Shown here in pieces: positions 41,353 through 49,830 of a stretch of 64,000 bases of DNA. The notes under the pieces were generated by a model. It did no database searches. It was given only the letters and a program-made list of their open reading frames with translations, and was not told the origin of the DNA. The DNA comes from Acetobacteraceae bacterium H6797. GTDB lineage: Bacteria > Pseudomonadota > Alphaproteobacteria > Acetobacterales > Acetobacteraceae. Position 1 is the first letter of the stretch, and the number at the start of each line of letters is the position of its first letter. The position numbers and the translations under genes are program-made. The DNA lies in assembly GCA_015223225.1 (NCBI GenBank), contig JADFCQ010000005.1, positions 186,001 through 250,000 on the forward strand, written 5' to 3'.

Positions 41353-42753
41353 TCAGCGGTCGAGGCCGCCGAGGGCGATGCCGGCGCCACGCGGATCGGC
41401 AGCGCTGGTGCAGGATTCCGCACGGCCGGGGAGATAGCGCGAGCAGCTCAGCGCCACGGCGCGGCCGGGCTCCGGCACGCTGGAGGTGATGGCCTCGCTG
41501 GCGGGCAGGTTGCGGAGCACGGCCGCGACGGCGGGGCCTGCAGCGGCGACGGGCGCCGCACTCTGCCCCGATCCGGCGCCGACATAACGGATGGCGCGCA
41601 GCGAGGTATTGTGGACCATGATCGGCGTCATCAGCGCCGGGCGGAGGCCGCCCACCGGCGCGGCGCCGAGCAGGATGCCCGTGCCCGCGGCGACGCGGCC
41701 AGTGCCGAAGAGGTTGTTCATGGTGAAGTTGCAGGACACGGCCATGCCTTCGCGATCCACCACCACGAGGCTGGTCGAGGCCGGAAGATTGCCCGTCACG
41801 CCAGCGGCGGCCAGAGCCGCATTCTGGGCGGCGGCGGTATCGGCGCCATTGCGCAGCGCCTCGAAGGCGGCGGCCGTCGCAGCACCGCCGGCATCCGGCG
41901 TGGTCGAGAGCAGGTCATTGCCGAGGCGGCTTTCGCGCGAAGCGACGATCTGCGGAATGCTCTCGCGCATCGCCGCGACGCTCAGGCCAGCACCGGTCGA
42001 GGGCGAGATTTCCTCGAGGCGGCGGGCCATGGCGCCCTGGTAGAGATCGCCCACGCCCGTCACGCGCAGCGCCGCCAGCGTGCCGCCGAGATCCGGCTGC
42101 ATCATCCGCGCGCCCTCCGCGAGCGGGGCGCCGCTGGGCGAGCCGAAGGATTGGCGGGCCCAGGGATCGGCCATCAGCGGCGCGCCGACGGCCGCGAGAT
42201 CCTGCGCGAAGGCGCGCGACACCTCGGTTCCGAAGCGGGCGAGCTGCTCGGCAGGCTGCATCAGCTGCTCGAAGGACTGCTTCCCGCCGCGCGTGTGGAG
42301 CGCGAAGAGACCACGGGCCATCATCGGCACCGCCGCCGGGCGATCGGCCCTGCCGGCGATGGAGGACGGGGCCGTGGCGGGGAACATCACCGCCTCGACC
42401 TTGCCCGTGCGCTGGTCATGCACGAGGCAGGCGCCGCCGCCGCCGAGACCGGCACGGGAGGGATAGGTCACGGTCAGCACGAAGCCGGCGGCGACCGCGG
42501 CATCCACCGCCGAACCGCCAGCGGAGAGAACGTCGCGCGCCACGAGCGCGGCCCGGGGCTCATCGGTGATGACGCCGCCCAGATAGCCACGGACATAGCC
42601 CGGCTGGCCCTGCTCCGGGGAGGAGCTGCCGAAAACGCCGCCGCCGCTGCAGGCCGCGAGCATCATCGTGGCACTCAGGCCCGCGAGGCTCCATGCGCGG
42701 GGCGCGTTGCCTTTGGTCCCTGCGTGGCGGGTGATGCGGTAGCCCTTGTTCAT
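41353..42753 (-). CDS. ggt: gamma-glutamyltransferase-family lipoprotein, divergent
   Basis: About 466 residues from ATG 42753. A signal peptide ends in lipobox LAAC (Cys35), so it is lipid-anchored. Family signals: ITDEPRAALVARDVLSAGGSAVDAAVAAGFVLTVTYPSRAGLGGGGACLVHD at the start, and SLVVVDREGMAVSCNFTMNNLFGTGRVAAGTGILLG at the small-subunit start. Where E. coli GGT has nucleophile Thr391 (TTHYSVVD), this protein reads STSLVVVD, so Ser occupies the position. The GSPGG oxyanion motif is replaced by GAGSGQSAAP. It is shorter than typical GGT (about 550-580). Activity as a gamma-glutamyl hydrolase/transferase is plausible but not assured. Confidence 0.85.
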   Translation of the reverse strand: MNKGYRITRHAGTKGNAPRAWSLAGLSATMMLAACSGGGVFGSSSPEQGQPGYVRGYLGGVITDEPRAALVARDVLSAGGSAVDAAVAAGFVLTVTYPSRAGLGGGGACLVHDQRTGKVEAVMFPATAPSSIAGRADRPAAVPMMARGLFALHTRGGKQSFEQLMQPAEQLARFGTEVSRAFAQDLAAVGAPLMADPWARQSFGSPSGAPLAEGARMMQPDLGGTLAALRVTGVGDLYQGAMARRLEEISPSTGAGLSVAAMRESIPQIVASRESRLGNDLLSTTPDAGGAATAAAFEALRNGADTAAAQNAALAAAGVTGNLPASTSLVVVDREGMAVSCNFTMNNLFGTGRVAAGTGILLGAAPVGGLRPALMTPIMVHNTSLRAIRYVGAGSGQSAAPVAAAGPAVAAVLRNLPASEAITSSVPEPGRAVALSCSRYLPGRAESCTSAADPRGAGIALGGLDR

Positions 42754-42971
42754 TCGACGATCAGTCCTATCGGGTGCTGGCATGCGAGCGCCTGTGTGGC
42801 GCCCCAGGGGCCATGCGCGCAAGGGGGGAGAACCACGCCAAGGACGATTGGTTACATTCCAGGGGCCTGTCACCTCTCACCGTTGCCTTATTCTGGCGGT
42901 TCCGTGATGGCTAAAATGCCGCCGGCGGTGTTAGGGCCTCGATGCCGCATGGCGGCCACTGGAGAGTAGAG

Positions 42972-43763
42972 ATGATGGTTTCCCCGACGCGCTCGCGTTT
43001 TCTTGCGATCCTGGCCGCAGGCCTGCTGGCCTCCCTCACCGTCTCGGCCCCGCCCCCGGCCTTGGCACAGACGAGCGAAGGGGGGCTTTCGCCCCGGCAA
43101 CGGGAAGAGGTCGTGGCCCTGCTGCGCCAGGCGCTTAAGGAAGACCCGACCATCCTGCGCGACGCCATCGCCGCCATGCAGTCCGCCGACCAGCAGGCCC
43201 GCCAGACCGCCCAGCGCCAGGCCATTGCCGCCAATCGCGCCGCGCTGCTCCAGGATGCGGCCGATCCGGTGAAGGGCAATCCGCAGGGTGACGTCACCAT
43301 CGTGGAGTTCTTCGACCCGCGCTGCGGCTATTGCAAACAGCTCCATCCGGAAATGGCGGCGCTTCTCCAGGCCGACCCGAAGGTGAAGGTCATCCTCAAG
43401 GACCTGCCGATCCTCGGCCCGCAATCGGTCGTCGCGTCGCGCGCGCTGCTGGCCTCGCAGCGGCAGGGCAAATACGTGGCTTTCCAGGACGCGCTGCTGC
43501 GCCTTCGCGGCGAGCCGACCGATGCGGCGCTCAAGGTCGAGGCCGAGAAGGTCGGCATCGACTGGGCGCGCCTGCAGCGGGACATGGCCGATCCGGCCCT
43601 CATGCAGCGCCTTCAGGCCAATGTCGCCCTGGCCCAGCGCCTGGGCATCGAGGGCACGCCCGCCCTGGTGATCGGCGATACGCTGGTGCCAGGCGCGGTG
43701 GATCTGGCCACGCTGAAGCAGATGGTCAGCGCGATGCGCGCGACCGGCAGCGCCACCCCGTAG
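42972..43763 (+). CDS. DsbA/Com1-like periplasmic thiol oxidoreductase
   Basis: 263 residues from ATG 42972 (GGAGAG upstream); an earlier ATG at 42942 would add a non-signal leader. A signal peptide ends near AQT at 32-34, then a helical stretch (40-95), then a thioredoxin fold with active-site CGYC at 118-121 in EFFDPRCGYCKQLHPEM and the cis-Pro in GTPALVIGD. This architecture is that of Com1/ScsC-type disulfide oxidoreductases, probably periplasmic dithiol oxidases or isomerases. It begins a + strand run with argE and an M14-family gene. Confidence 0.92.
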   Translation: MMVSPTRSRFLAILAAGLLASLTVSAPPPALAQTSEGGLSPRQREEVVALLRQALKEDPTILRDAIAAMQSADQQARQTAQRQAIAANRAALLQDAADPVKGNPQGDVTIVEFFDPRCGYCKQLHPEMAALLQADPKVKVILKDLPILGPQSVVASRALLASQRQGKYVAFQDALLRLRGEPTDAALKVEAEKVGIDWARLQRDMADPALMQRLQANVALAQRLGIEGTPALVIGDTLVPGAVDLATLKQMVSAMRATGSATP

Positions 43764-43829
43764 CCCTCACACCGGCGATTGCCCAGGGCCGAGCCTTGGC
43801 TACACTCACGCCATGAGGGCATTCCCGGC

Positions 43830-44990
43830 ATGACCGATCTTGCGGCGGCGACGGCGCTTCTGGCGCGGCTGGTTTCATTCGACACGACCAGCGCACGCCC
43901 CAATCTGGCGCTGATCGACTGGGCGCGCGCCTGGCTTGAGGAGCAGGGCATCGCCTCGCGCGTGCTGCTGGACCCCGCGAGCGGCAAGGCCAATCTCCAC
44001 GCCGTCATCGGCCCGGCCGTGGCGGGCGGCATCGCGCTGTCGGGCCATGTGGATTGCGTGCCGGTCGAGGGGCAGGCCTGGAGCGGCGACCCCTTCACCC
44101 TCCGCCAGGAATCGGGCCGGCTGATCGGGCGCGGGGCGACGGATATGAAGGGCTTCGTGGCCTGCATGCTCGCCATGGCGCCCGCCTTTCGCGACCGCGG
44201 CCTCGCCCGGCCCATCCATCTCTGCCTGACCTTCGACGAGGAGACGACCATGGCCGGTGCGCCACTGCTGGTCGAACGCCTCGCCGACGGCATGCCCCCG
44301 CCGGCCATGGCGATCGTCGGCGAGCCGACGGGCATGGGCGCGGTGATCGGCCATAAGGGCTATGCCTCCTGGGACGGCTGGGTCAGCGGCGTCACCGGCC
44401 ATTCATCCCGCCCCGACCGCACGCTGAACGCGCTGGAAATGGCCGCCGAGGCCGTGGTCTGGCTGCGCGGCGCGGCCCGGCGGCTGCGCGAGAGCGGGCC
44501 GAGGCATGAGGGCTTCGAGCCGCCCTTCAGCACTGTGCATGTTGGCACTTTCAATGCCGGCAGCGTGCTGAACATCGTGCCGGATCGTGCCGATTTCACC
44601 TTCGAGATGCGCTACATCCCGGGCGAGGACCCGGAGGCGCTGCTGGGCGAGTTGAGCGCGCATCTCGAAAGGCTCTGCGCCGAGCCCACGCCTTCCGGCC
44701 GCCATGCCCGATTCGGCTTCGGCCGCCGCAGCCACGCCCCCGCTCTGGACCTGCCAGAGGGCCATGCCCTGGCCGGGCTGGTGAAGCGCCTGGCCGGGCG
44801 GAATGACGCGGCGCGCGTTTCATACGGGACCGAGGCGGGATTCTTCGCCCGGGCGGGCATTCCGGCCATCGTCTGCGGGCCGGGCGATATCCGCGAGGCG
44901 CACCAGCCGGACGAATGGATCGCCGAGAGCGAAATTGCCGCCTGCCTCGCCTTTCTCCACCGCCTCGCCGATACGCTGGCCCAGGATTGA
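43830..44990 (+). CDS. argE: acetylornithine deacetylase (ArgE/M20 family)
   Basis: A 386-residue M20 metallohydrolase from ATG 43830. Metal ligands: GHVDCVP (first His/Asp), RGATDMKGFVA (bridging Asp), EETTMAG (Glu dyad), and the C-terminal GPGDIREAHQPDEW with a His. A dimerisation insert begins at HKGYASWDGWVSGVTGHSSRP. Length and GHVDCVPVEGQAW favour ArgE, which removes the acetyl group from N2-acetylornithine in arginine synthesis. DapE-like alternatives cannot be fully excluded. Its stop overlaps the next ATG by 1 nt, so the two are coupled. Confidence 0.9.
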   Translation: MTDLAAATALLARLVSFDTTSARPNLALIDWARAWLEEQGIASRVLLDPASGKANLHAVIGPAVAGGIALSGHVDCVPVEGQAWSGDPFTLRQESGRLIGRGATDMKGFVACMLAMAPAFRDRGLARPIHLCLTFDEETTMAGAPLLVERLADGMPPPAMAIVGEPTGMGAVIGHKGYASWDGWVSGVTGHSSRPDRTLNALEMAAEAVVWLRGAARRLRESGPRHEGFEPPFSTVHVGTFNAGSVLNIVPDRADFTFEMRYIPGEDPEALLGELSAHLERLCAEPTPSGRHARFGFGRRSHAPALDLPEGHALAGLVKRLAGRNDAARVSYGTEAGFFARAGIPAIVCGPGDIREAHQPDEWIAESEIAACLAFLHRLADTLAQD

Positions 44991-45985
44991 TGAGCGGCAG
45001 GGTCAGCGGGCCGGGCGGCAGCGAGTCGGCCAACAAGGCCGATCCTCTGCTCTCGCAGATCCCCGTGCGCCTCGCCGCGCCGGATATCTCCCCCTGGCTC
45101 AATGGCGGCCCGCTGAGGGGCGTGCAGAGCTTCACCGGCAGCGAGCCGGGCCCGCATGTCGCCATCACGGCGCTCATCCATGGCAATGAGATCGGCGGCG
45201 CCATTCTGCTCGACCGCTGGCTGCGCGAGGGGCTGCGGCCCGCTCGGGGGCGATTGAGCCTGATCTTCGCCAACATCGACGCCTTCGCGCGCTTCGATCC
45301 GAATGATCCGACGCAGAGCCGCTATCTCGACGAGGATATGAACCGCGTCTGGGACCCTGCCCGCCTCGCCGCGCCGATGCGCAGCATCGAGGCCCGGCGT
45401 GCGCGGGAGTTGCGGCCGCTGATCGACACGGTCGACCTGCTGCTCGATCTGCATTCCATGCTCTGGCAGCGCCGCGCGCTCTTCATCACCGGCGTGTCCG
45501 ACAAGGCGCGGGACCTGGCCCTGAAGCTCGGCACGCCGCCGCTGGTGGTGGCCGATGAGGGCCACGCCAATGGGCGGCGGCTCGTGGACTATCCGCGTTT
45601 CTCGGCGCCGGATTCGGACAAGATCGGACTTCTGGTCGAGGCCGGGCTGCATTGGGAGCCTTCGACCATCGAGACGATGGAGGCCGCCGCCACGGCCATG
45701 CTGCGCGAAAGCGGCATCATGCCGGAGGGCTGGGGGAAGGACTTTCCGCCCTCCGAGCCGCCCCGTCTGGCCCGCGTGACGCGGACGGTCGTGGCGGTGA
45801 GCCATCGCTTCGGCTTCCTCGGGCCCTATTGCGGCGGCGAGGTGATTCCGCGGCGGAACACGCTCATCGCCCTGGACGGCGAGGAGGAGATTCGCACGCC
45901 GCATGACAACTGCCTGCTCGTCATGCCCTCGCTGCGGGTCATGCGGGGGCATACGGCGGTGCGGCTCGCGCGATTCGAAAGCTGA
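44990..45985 (+). CDS. succinylglutamate desuccinylase/aspartoacylase-like M14 metallopeptidase
   Basis: 331 residues from ATG 44990, overlapping the argE stop (TGATGA). The Zn site is HGNEIGGAILLDRW (His-x-x-Glu) and LLLDLHSMLW (third ligand His), with RYLDEDMNRVWDP, the Arg/Asn substrate-binding pattern typical of AstE/ASPA members. The family removes an acyl group from N-acyl amino acids. With argE it suggests an N-acylamino-acid deacylation module. The stop codon at 45985 abuts the stop of the convergent kinase-like gene. Confidence 0.9.
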   Translation: MSGRVSGPGGSESANKADPLLSQIPVRLAAPDISPWLNGGPLRGVQSFTGSEPGPHVAITALIHGNEIGGAILLDRWLREGLRPARGRLSLIFANIDAFARFDPNDPTQSRYLDEDMNRVWDPARLAAPMRSIEARRARELRPLIDTVDLLLDLHSMLWQRRALFITGVSDKARDLALKLGTPPLVVADEGHANGRRLVDYPRFSAPDSDKIGLLVEAGLHWEPSTIETMEAAATAMLRESGIMPEGWGKDFPPSEPPRLARVTRTVVAVSHRFGFLGPYCGGEVIPRRNTLIALDGEEEIRTPHDNCLLVMPSLRVMRGHTAVRLARFES

Positions 45986-46816
45986 TCAGGCGGCGACAGG
46001 GCAGCCGAGAAGCCGCCCGCGCGGCAGGGTGAGCCAGGAGCGGGCGCCGATTCCACTGGCCGATTCGACCACCAGCTCCCCGCCATGGGCCCGCATCAGA
46101 TCCCGCGCGAGAGCCAGGCCCAGGGCAAGGCCACGTGTGCCTTCCCTGCCGCCGCCGGCGCCCATGTCGGCCATCGCCGCCTCGAGATCGCCGGCCGGCA
46201 GGCCCGCGCCCTCATCCTCGACCACGATGGCGATGGCCTCGGCCCCCAGCACCAGGCGCAGCTCGATCGCATCGCCATCGGCCGTGGCGCGGGCCGCGCG
46301 GGAGAGAACCTCTCGCAAGGCGCCGCGCAGCGCCCGGGCATCGGCCATCAGCGTCAGGCGGGCGAGGTCGGTCGCAACCCGGAAATGGCGGTGGCTGGGC
46401 CCCAGCGTGGCCGTGACGGCCTCGATGGCCTCGCAGATGACCGGGCCGAGTTCGAGCGGCATATCCCGGACATGGCGCTGCCCGCCCTCTGAGGCCGCGA
46501 AATCGGCGATATCGTCGGCGACGCGCAGGAGATGGCGGGCATAGGCCTCGACAGCCCGTGCATCGGCCTCGGCATGAGGCGCTTCCACGCTCAGCCGGGC
46601 GGCATGGCCCAGCACCGCAAGGCCGGGCGCCTGCAATTCCCGCGCGACAAGGCCTAGGCAGCGCCCCCTCGCCAAGGCCGAACGCTCCGCCTTGGCTGCC
46701 CTTTCGAGCGCCTCGGAAAGGCGTTGGCGCAGGCGCAGCAGAGCGGCGACCAGCAGGAGAAAAAGCAGGGCCGTGAAGCCGAGCGCGAAGGTCCGGATAT
46801 CCATGCGCGGAACCAT
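45986..46816 (-). CDS. degenerate sensor histidine kinase (pseudokinase-like)
   Basis: 276 residues with one N-terminal membrane helix (TFALGFTALLFLLLVAALL, 9-27), a coiled coil, and a kinase core. At the H-box, canonical HELRTPL reads RELQAPG (Arg59 replaces the phosphoacceptor His). The N-box Asn reads Arg (VLSRAARAT). The ATP-lid parts are kept: VEDEGAGLP, and GTRGLALGLALARDLMRAHGGELVVES. It is therefore probably unable to autophosphorylate and may be a regulatory pseudokinase. No response regulator gene is adjacent. Two ATG starts (46816, 46804) are possible. Confidence 0.8.
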   Translation of the reverse strand: MVPRMDIRTFALGFTALLFLLLVAALLRLRQRLSEALERAAKAERSALARGRCLGLVARELQAPGLAVLGHAARLSVEAPHAEADARAVEAYARHLLRVADDIADFAASEGGQRHVRDMPLELGPVICEAIEAVTATLGPSHRHFRVATDLARLTLMADARALRGALREVLSRAARATADGDAIELRLVLGAEAIAIVVEDEGAGLPAGDLEAAMADMGAGGGREGTRGLALGLALARDLMRAHGGELVVESASGIGARSWLTLPRGRLLGCPVAA

Positions 46817-46926
46817 GCACCGGCTCTGGTGAAACAGAGGTTAGCGCCGCGCGGTAAAATAGGGCGTCGCATTTAGCAAAGAGCAACGCGAAGCAGCGGC
46901 CAAAGGTTTAGCCGCCCCCAAACGAA

Positions 46927-46954
46927 AACGGCGCCGCCCGAGGGCGACGCCGTT
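46927..46954 (-). terminator. Rho-independent terminator after rpmB
   Basis: AACGGCG and CGCCGTT (with inner GCC/GGC pairing) form an interrupted stem. On the minus strand it ends in GTTTTCGTTT. It lies about 30 nt beyond the rpmB stop. Confidence 0.75.
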
Positions 46955-46982
46955 CGCAATCCGGAGCCGAGGCCCCGAAGGA

Positions 46983-47288
46983 TCAGGCAGCGGCGGCGGC
47001 CGCGCGCTTCTCCGAAGCCTTGGTGATGCGGCGCTTCAGGACCAGCGCTTCTTCCGGCAGGCGGCGGTCCGGCGTGCCGAGCAGGAAGGCGTCCAGGCCG
47101 CCATTGTGCTCGATCGTGCGGATGCCGTTGGTCGACAGGCGCAGCTGAACCGAGGTGCCGAGCACGTCGGAGAAGAAGGACGTGTCCTGCAGGTTCGGCA
47201 GGAAGCGACGGCGGGACTTGTTGTTGGCGTGGCTGACGTTATTGCCCGTCAGAACGCCCTTGCCGGTGATGCCGCAGCGACGGGCCAT
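46983..47288 (-). CDS. rpmB: 50S ribosomal protein L28
   Basis: A 101-residue L28 from ATG 47288, preceded by AAGGTAG. The sequence opens [35 protein letters not shown], the diagnostic L28 pattern, and continues into [19 protein letters not shown] typical of alphaproteobacteria. It is part of the large ribosomal subunit. It is a single-gene unit with its own terminator. The C-terminus ends in an Ala run. Confidence 0.98.
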   Translation of the reverse strand: MARRCGITGKGVLTGNNVSHANNKSRRRFLPNLQDTSFFSDVLGTSVQLRLSTNGIRTIEHNGGLDAFLLGTPDRRLPEEALVLKRRITKASEKRAAAAAA

Positions 47289-47459
47289 GGTCAAACTACC
47301 TTCAACATAAGGCACGCGGGTAAATCCCGCGCGCGGGTGGTCTCGATTGAGAGGCGCCGTATGGCCCGACAAACCCGCAACGTCAAGAACGAAGCGGCAC
47401 CATGCCATGCCTCAGGCGCCGATCTGGCCGGTTTTTAGCCGGAAACTCGGATCTGAACC

Positions 47460-47717
47460 TCAGGCCTGGGGCGGCGGCGGGTTGCGCATCGCCGCCAGTT
47501 CGCCGTTCTCGACCGACATCAGGGCGCTGCGCAGCACGCCGATGATCGAACGGTCATCCATGCTGCGGGCCATCATGCCCAGGGCGCCGCCCAGCAAGGC
47601 CGAGGCGATGGAGATCGACGCGATATTCTGCTGCGCCATGTATTCGATGGCCTTGTCGACGATCGAGCCGGCATGGCTGAGGTCTTCGGGGGCCATACCC
47701 TGGGGGTCGAGCTGCAT
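47460..47717 (-). CDS. hypothetical small protein with one membrane segment
   Basis: About 85 residues from ATG 47717 (MQLDPQGMAPEDLSHAGSIVDKAIEYMAQQN). A hydrophobic stretch IASISIASALLGGALGMMARSM may be a membrane helix with small-residue packing. The end is Pro-rich. A longer frame begins at ATG 47849, but the added residues are not protein-like. I do not recognise the family. The gene lies between rpmB and the ABC exporter gene; AGGA upstream at about 13 nt is a weak RBS. It could be spurious. Confidence 0.45.
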   Translation of the reverse strand: MQLDPQGMAPEDLSHAGSIVDKAIEYMAQQNIASISIASALLGGALGMMARSMDDRSIIGVLRSALMSVENGELAAMRNPPPPQA

Positions 47718-47918
47718 GGGGCCGGTTCCTGGTCCTGTCGCGCCGTGAGGCACGGGTGCTGGGTCGGCGCCCGCAGAAGGCCGCACGCCCGGAAAGAGGG
47801 ATTTGAGGCCGGCCCGCGCACGGGCCGGTCGTTCGCACATAATGGGCATGCGCCCGTCAGAAAAGGGCAGAGGCGCGAATCCATCCGCGCCCCTGCCCCG
47901 CTTTCGGATGCCCCACTT

Positions 47919-49808
47919 TTATATGCCGGGCGCCGGCGTCTGCTCCTGCTCGCGGGCCGGGCGTGCGCCACGGGCCAGCGCCCGCTCAGCCTCGGCGGCG
48001 GCAGCGGCCGATTCGGCGGCGGCGACGGCCTGCGCCTGGCGCTCCCACATCTCGGCATAGAGCCCGTGCCGCTCCATCAGCGCCCGGTGCGAGCCGCGCT
48101 CAGCGATGCGGCCTTCCTGGAGCACGATGATCTCATCGGCCTCGACCACGGTGGAAAGGCGGTGCGCGATGACCAGCGTGGTGTGCCCGGCCGAGACGGT
48201 CCGCAGCGCGGACTGGATTTCCTGCTCGGTGCGGGTGTCCAGCGCGCTGGTCGCCTCGTCGAGGATGAGAATCCGCGGGTCCTTCAGGATGGTCCGTGCG
48301 ATGGCCACGCGCTGCTTCTCGCCGCCCGAGAGCTTCAGGCCGCGCTCGCCGACCAGGGTGCGGTAGCCGTCCGGCATGCGCATGACGAAGTCATGCACCT
48401 GGGCGAATCGCGCCGCCTGCTCCACCGCCACGTCATCCGCATCGGGGCGGCCATAGGCGATGTTGTAGCGGATGGTGTCGTTGAAGAGCACCGTATCCTG
48501 CGGCACCACGCCGATGGCCTTGCGCAGGCTATCCTGCGTCACGGCGCGGATATCCTGGCCGTCGACGAGAATGCGGCCCGAGGTCGCGTCATAGAAGCGG
48601 AAGAGCAGGCGCGAGATGGTCGATTTGCCGGCGCCCGTGGGGCCGACGATCGCCAGCGTCTTGCCCGCCGGAATGGTGAAGGAGACGCCCTTGAGGATCT
48701 CGCGATCCGGCCGGTAGCCGAAATGCACGTCCTCGAAGCGCACCTCGCCCGCCGTGGCGGCGAGCGCCTTGGCATCCTTGCTGTCCGAGACTTCGCGCTC
48801 CTCGCCGAGCAGGGTGAACATGGCCTCCATATCGGTCATGCCCTGCTTCAATTCGCGATAGACGAAGCCCAGAAAGTTCAGCGGCAGGTAGAGCTGGATG
48901 AGATAGGTGTTCACCAGCACGAAATCGCCGACCGTCAGATGGCCCGCGACGACGCCCTGCCCGGCCATGACCATGACGGCCGTGAGCCCGACCGCGATGA
49001 TCGCCGCCTGCCCCGCATTGAGCGCGTTCAGCGTCCGCTCGGAACGGGTATAGGCCGCCTCGTAGCGCGAGAGCGAGCTGTCGTAGCGGCGCCGTTCATG
49101 GGCTTCATTGTTGAAATACTTGACGGTTTCGTAGTTCAGCAGGCTGTCGATGGCCTTGGTATTGGCCTCCTGGTCCGTCTCGTTCATGGCGCGGCGGAAG
49201 CGCAGGCGCCAATCGGTGAAGATCAGCGTGAAGGCGATATAGACGCCGATGGTCGCCAGCGTGACGGCCGCGAAGCTGAAGCTGAAGAGCTTCCAGAGAA
49301 TGCCTGCGACCAGCAGGATCTCGAGCAGCGTCGGCACGATCGAGAAGAGCAGGAAGTCGAGCACGAAATTGATGCCGCGCGTGCCGCGTTCGATGACGCG
49401 GGAGAGCCCGCCCGTCTGCCGGTCGAGGTGGTAGCGCAGCGAGAGCGCGTGCAGATGGGCGAAGACCTGCAACGCGATGGTCCGCGCGGCCCGGGCCTGG
49501 ACCTTGGTGAAGACCGCGTCGCGCAGTTCCTGAAAGCCGCTCGAGAGCATGCGCAGCAGGCCATAGGCGATGACCATCGCGATAGGCACGGCGACCAGGG
49601 CCGCCGCGCCGTCCTTTGGCGCCAGGGCATCGACGGCGCGGGCATAGGCGATCGGCACCAAGACATTGGCGGCCTTGGCCAGCAGCATCAGCACGAGCGA
49701 GATGACGACCCGCCGCCGCATATCGGGCTGACCGGGCGGCCAAAGATAGGGCAATAGCGACAGAAGCGCGCGGCCCTCGCCGCGCGGCTTGGAAGTGCCA
49801 GGGATCAT
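47919..49808 (-). CDS. Atm1/HMT1-type ABC exporter (fused membrane and ATPase domains)
   Basis: About 629 residues from ATG 49808; a longer frame to 49886 would overlap the upstream gene. Six membrane helices come first, with the Atm1-specific stretch RDAVFTKVQARAARTIALQVFAHLHALSLRYHLDRQTGGLSRVIERGTRG and TKAIDSLLNYETVKYFNNEAHE. The ATPase has Walker A GPTGAGKST, signature LSGGEKQRVAIAR and Walker B ILILDEATSALD. Atm1-like exporters export glutathione-bound metals or a sulfur compound needed for cytosolic Fe-S proteins. The C-terminus has an Ala/Glu-rich tail. It is 22 nt downstream of the hydrolase gene, probably in the same transcript. Confidence 0.94.
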   Translation of the reverse strand: MIPGTSKPRGEGRALLSLLPYLWPPGQPDMRRRVVISLVLMLLAKAANVLVPIAYARAVDALAPKDGAAALVAVPIAMVIAYGLLRMLSSGFQELRDAVFTKVQARAARTIALQVFAHLHALSLRYHLDRQTGGLSRVIERGTRGINFVLDFLLFSIVPTLLEILLVAGILWKLFSFSFAAVTLATIGVYIAFTLIFTDWRLRFRRAMNETDQEANTKAIDSLLNYETVKYFNNEAHERRRYDSSLSRYEAAYTRSERTLNALNAGQAAIIAVGLTAVMVMAGQGVVAGHLTVGDFVLVNTYLIQLYLPLNFLGFVYRELKQGMTDMEAMFTLLGEEREVSDSKDAKALAATAGEVRFEDVHFGYRPDREILKGVSFTIPAGKTLAIVGPTGAGKSTISRLLFRFYDATSGRILVDGQDIRAVTQDSLRKAIGVVPQDTVLFNDTIRYNIAYGRPDADDVAVEQAARFAQVHDFVMRMPDGYRTLVGERGLKLSGGEKQRVAIARTILKDPRILILDEATSALDTRTEQEIQSALRTVSAGHTTLVIAHRLSTVVEADEIIVLQEGRIAERGSHRALMERHGLYAEMWERQAQAVAAAESAAAAAEAERALARGARPAREQEQTPAPGI

Positions 49809-49830
49809 GTAACCGGATATCCGCTCAGAG

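Noticed and set aside
47718..47849. N-terminal extension of the small protein at 47460-47717
   Set aside because: The added residues are Arg/Pro/Gly-rich and not protein-like, and the ATG at 47849 has no good ribosome binding site.
48058..49666. Several short minus-strand open frames inside the ABC exporter gene
   Set aside because: They are in other frames, lack ribosome binding sites and have shadow-type composition.
47673..49757. A 694-codon open frame on the + strand
   Set aside because: It lies fully antisense to the Atm1-type exporter, whose Walker and signature motifs are intact. It is a codon-bias shadow.
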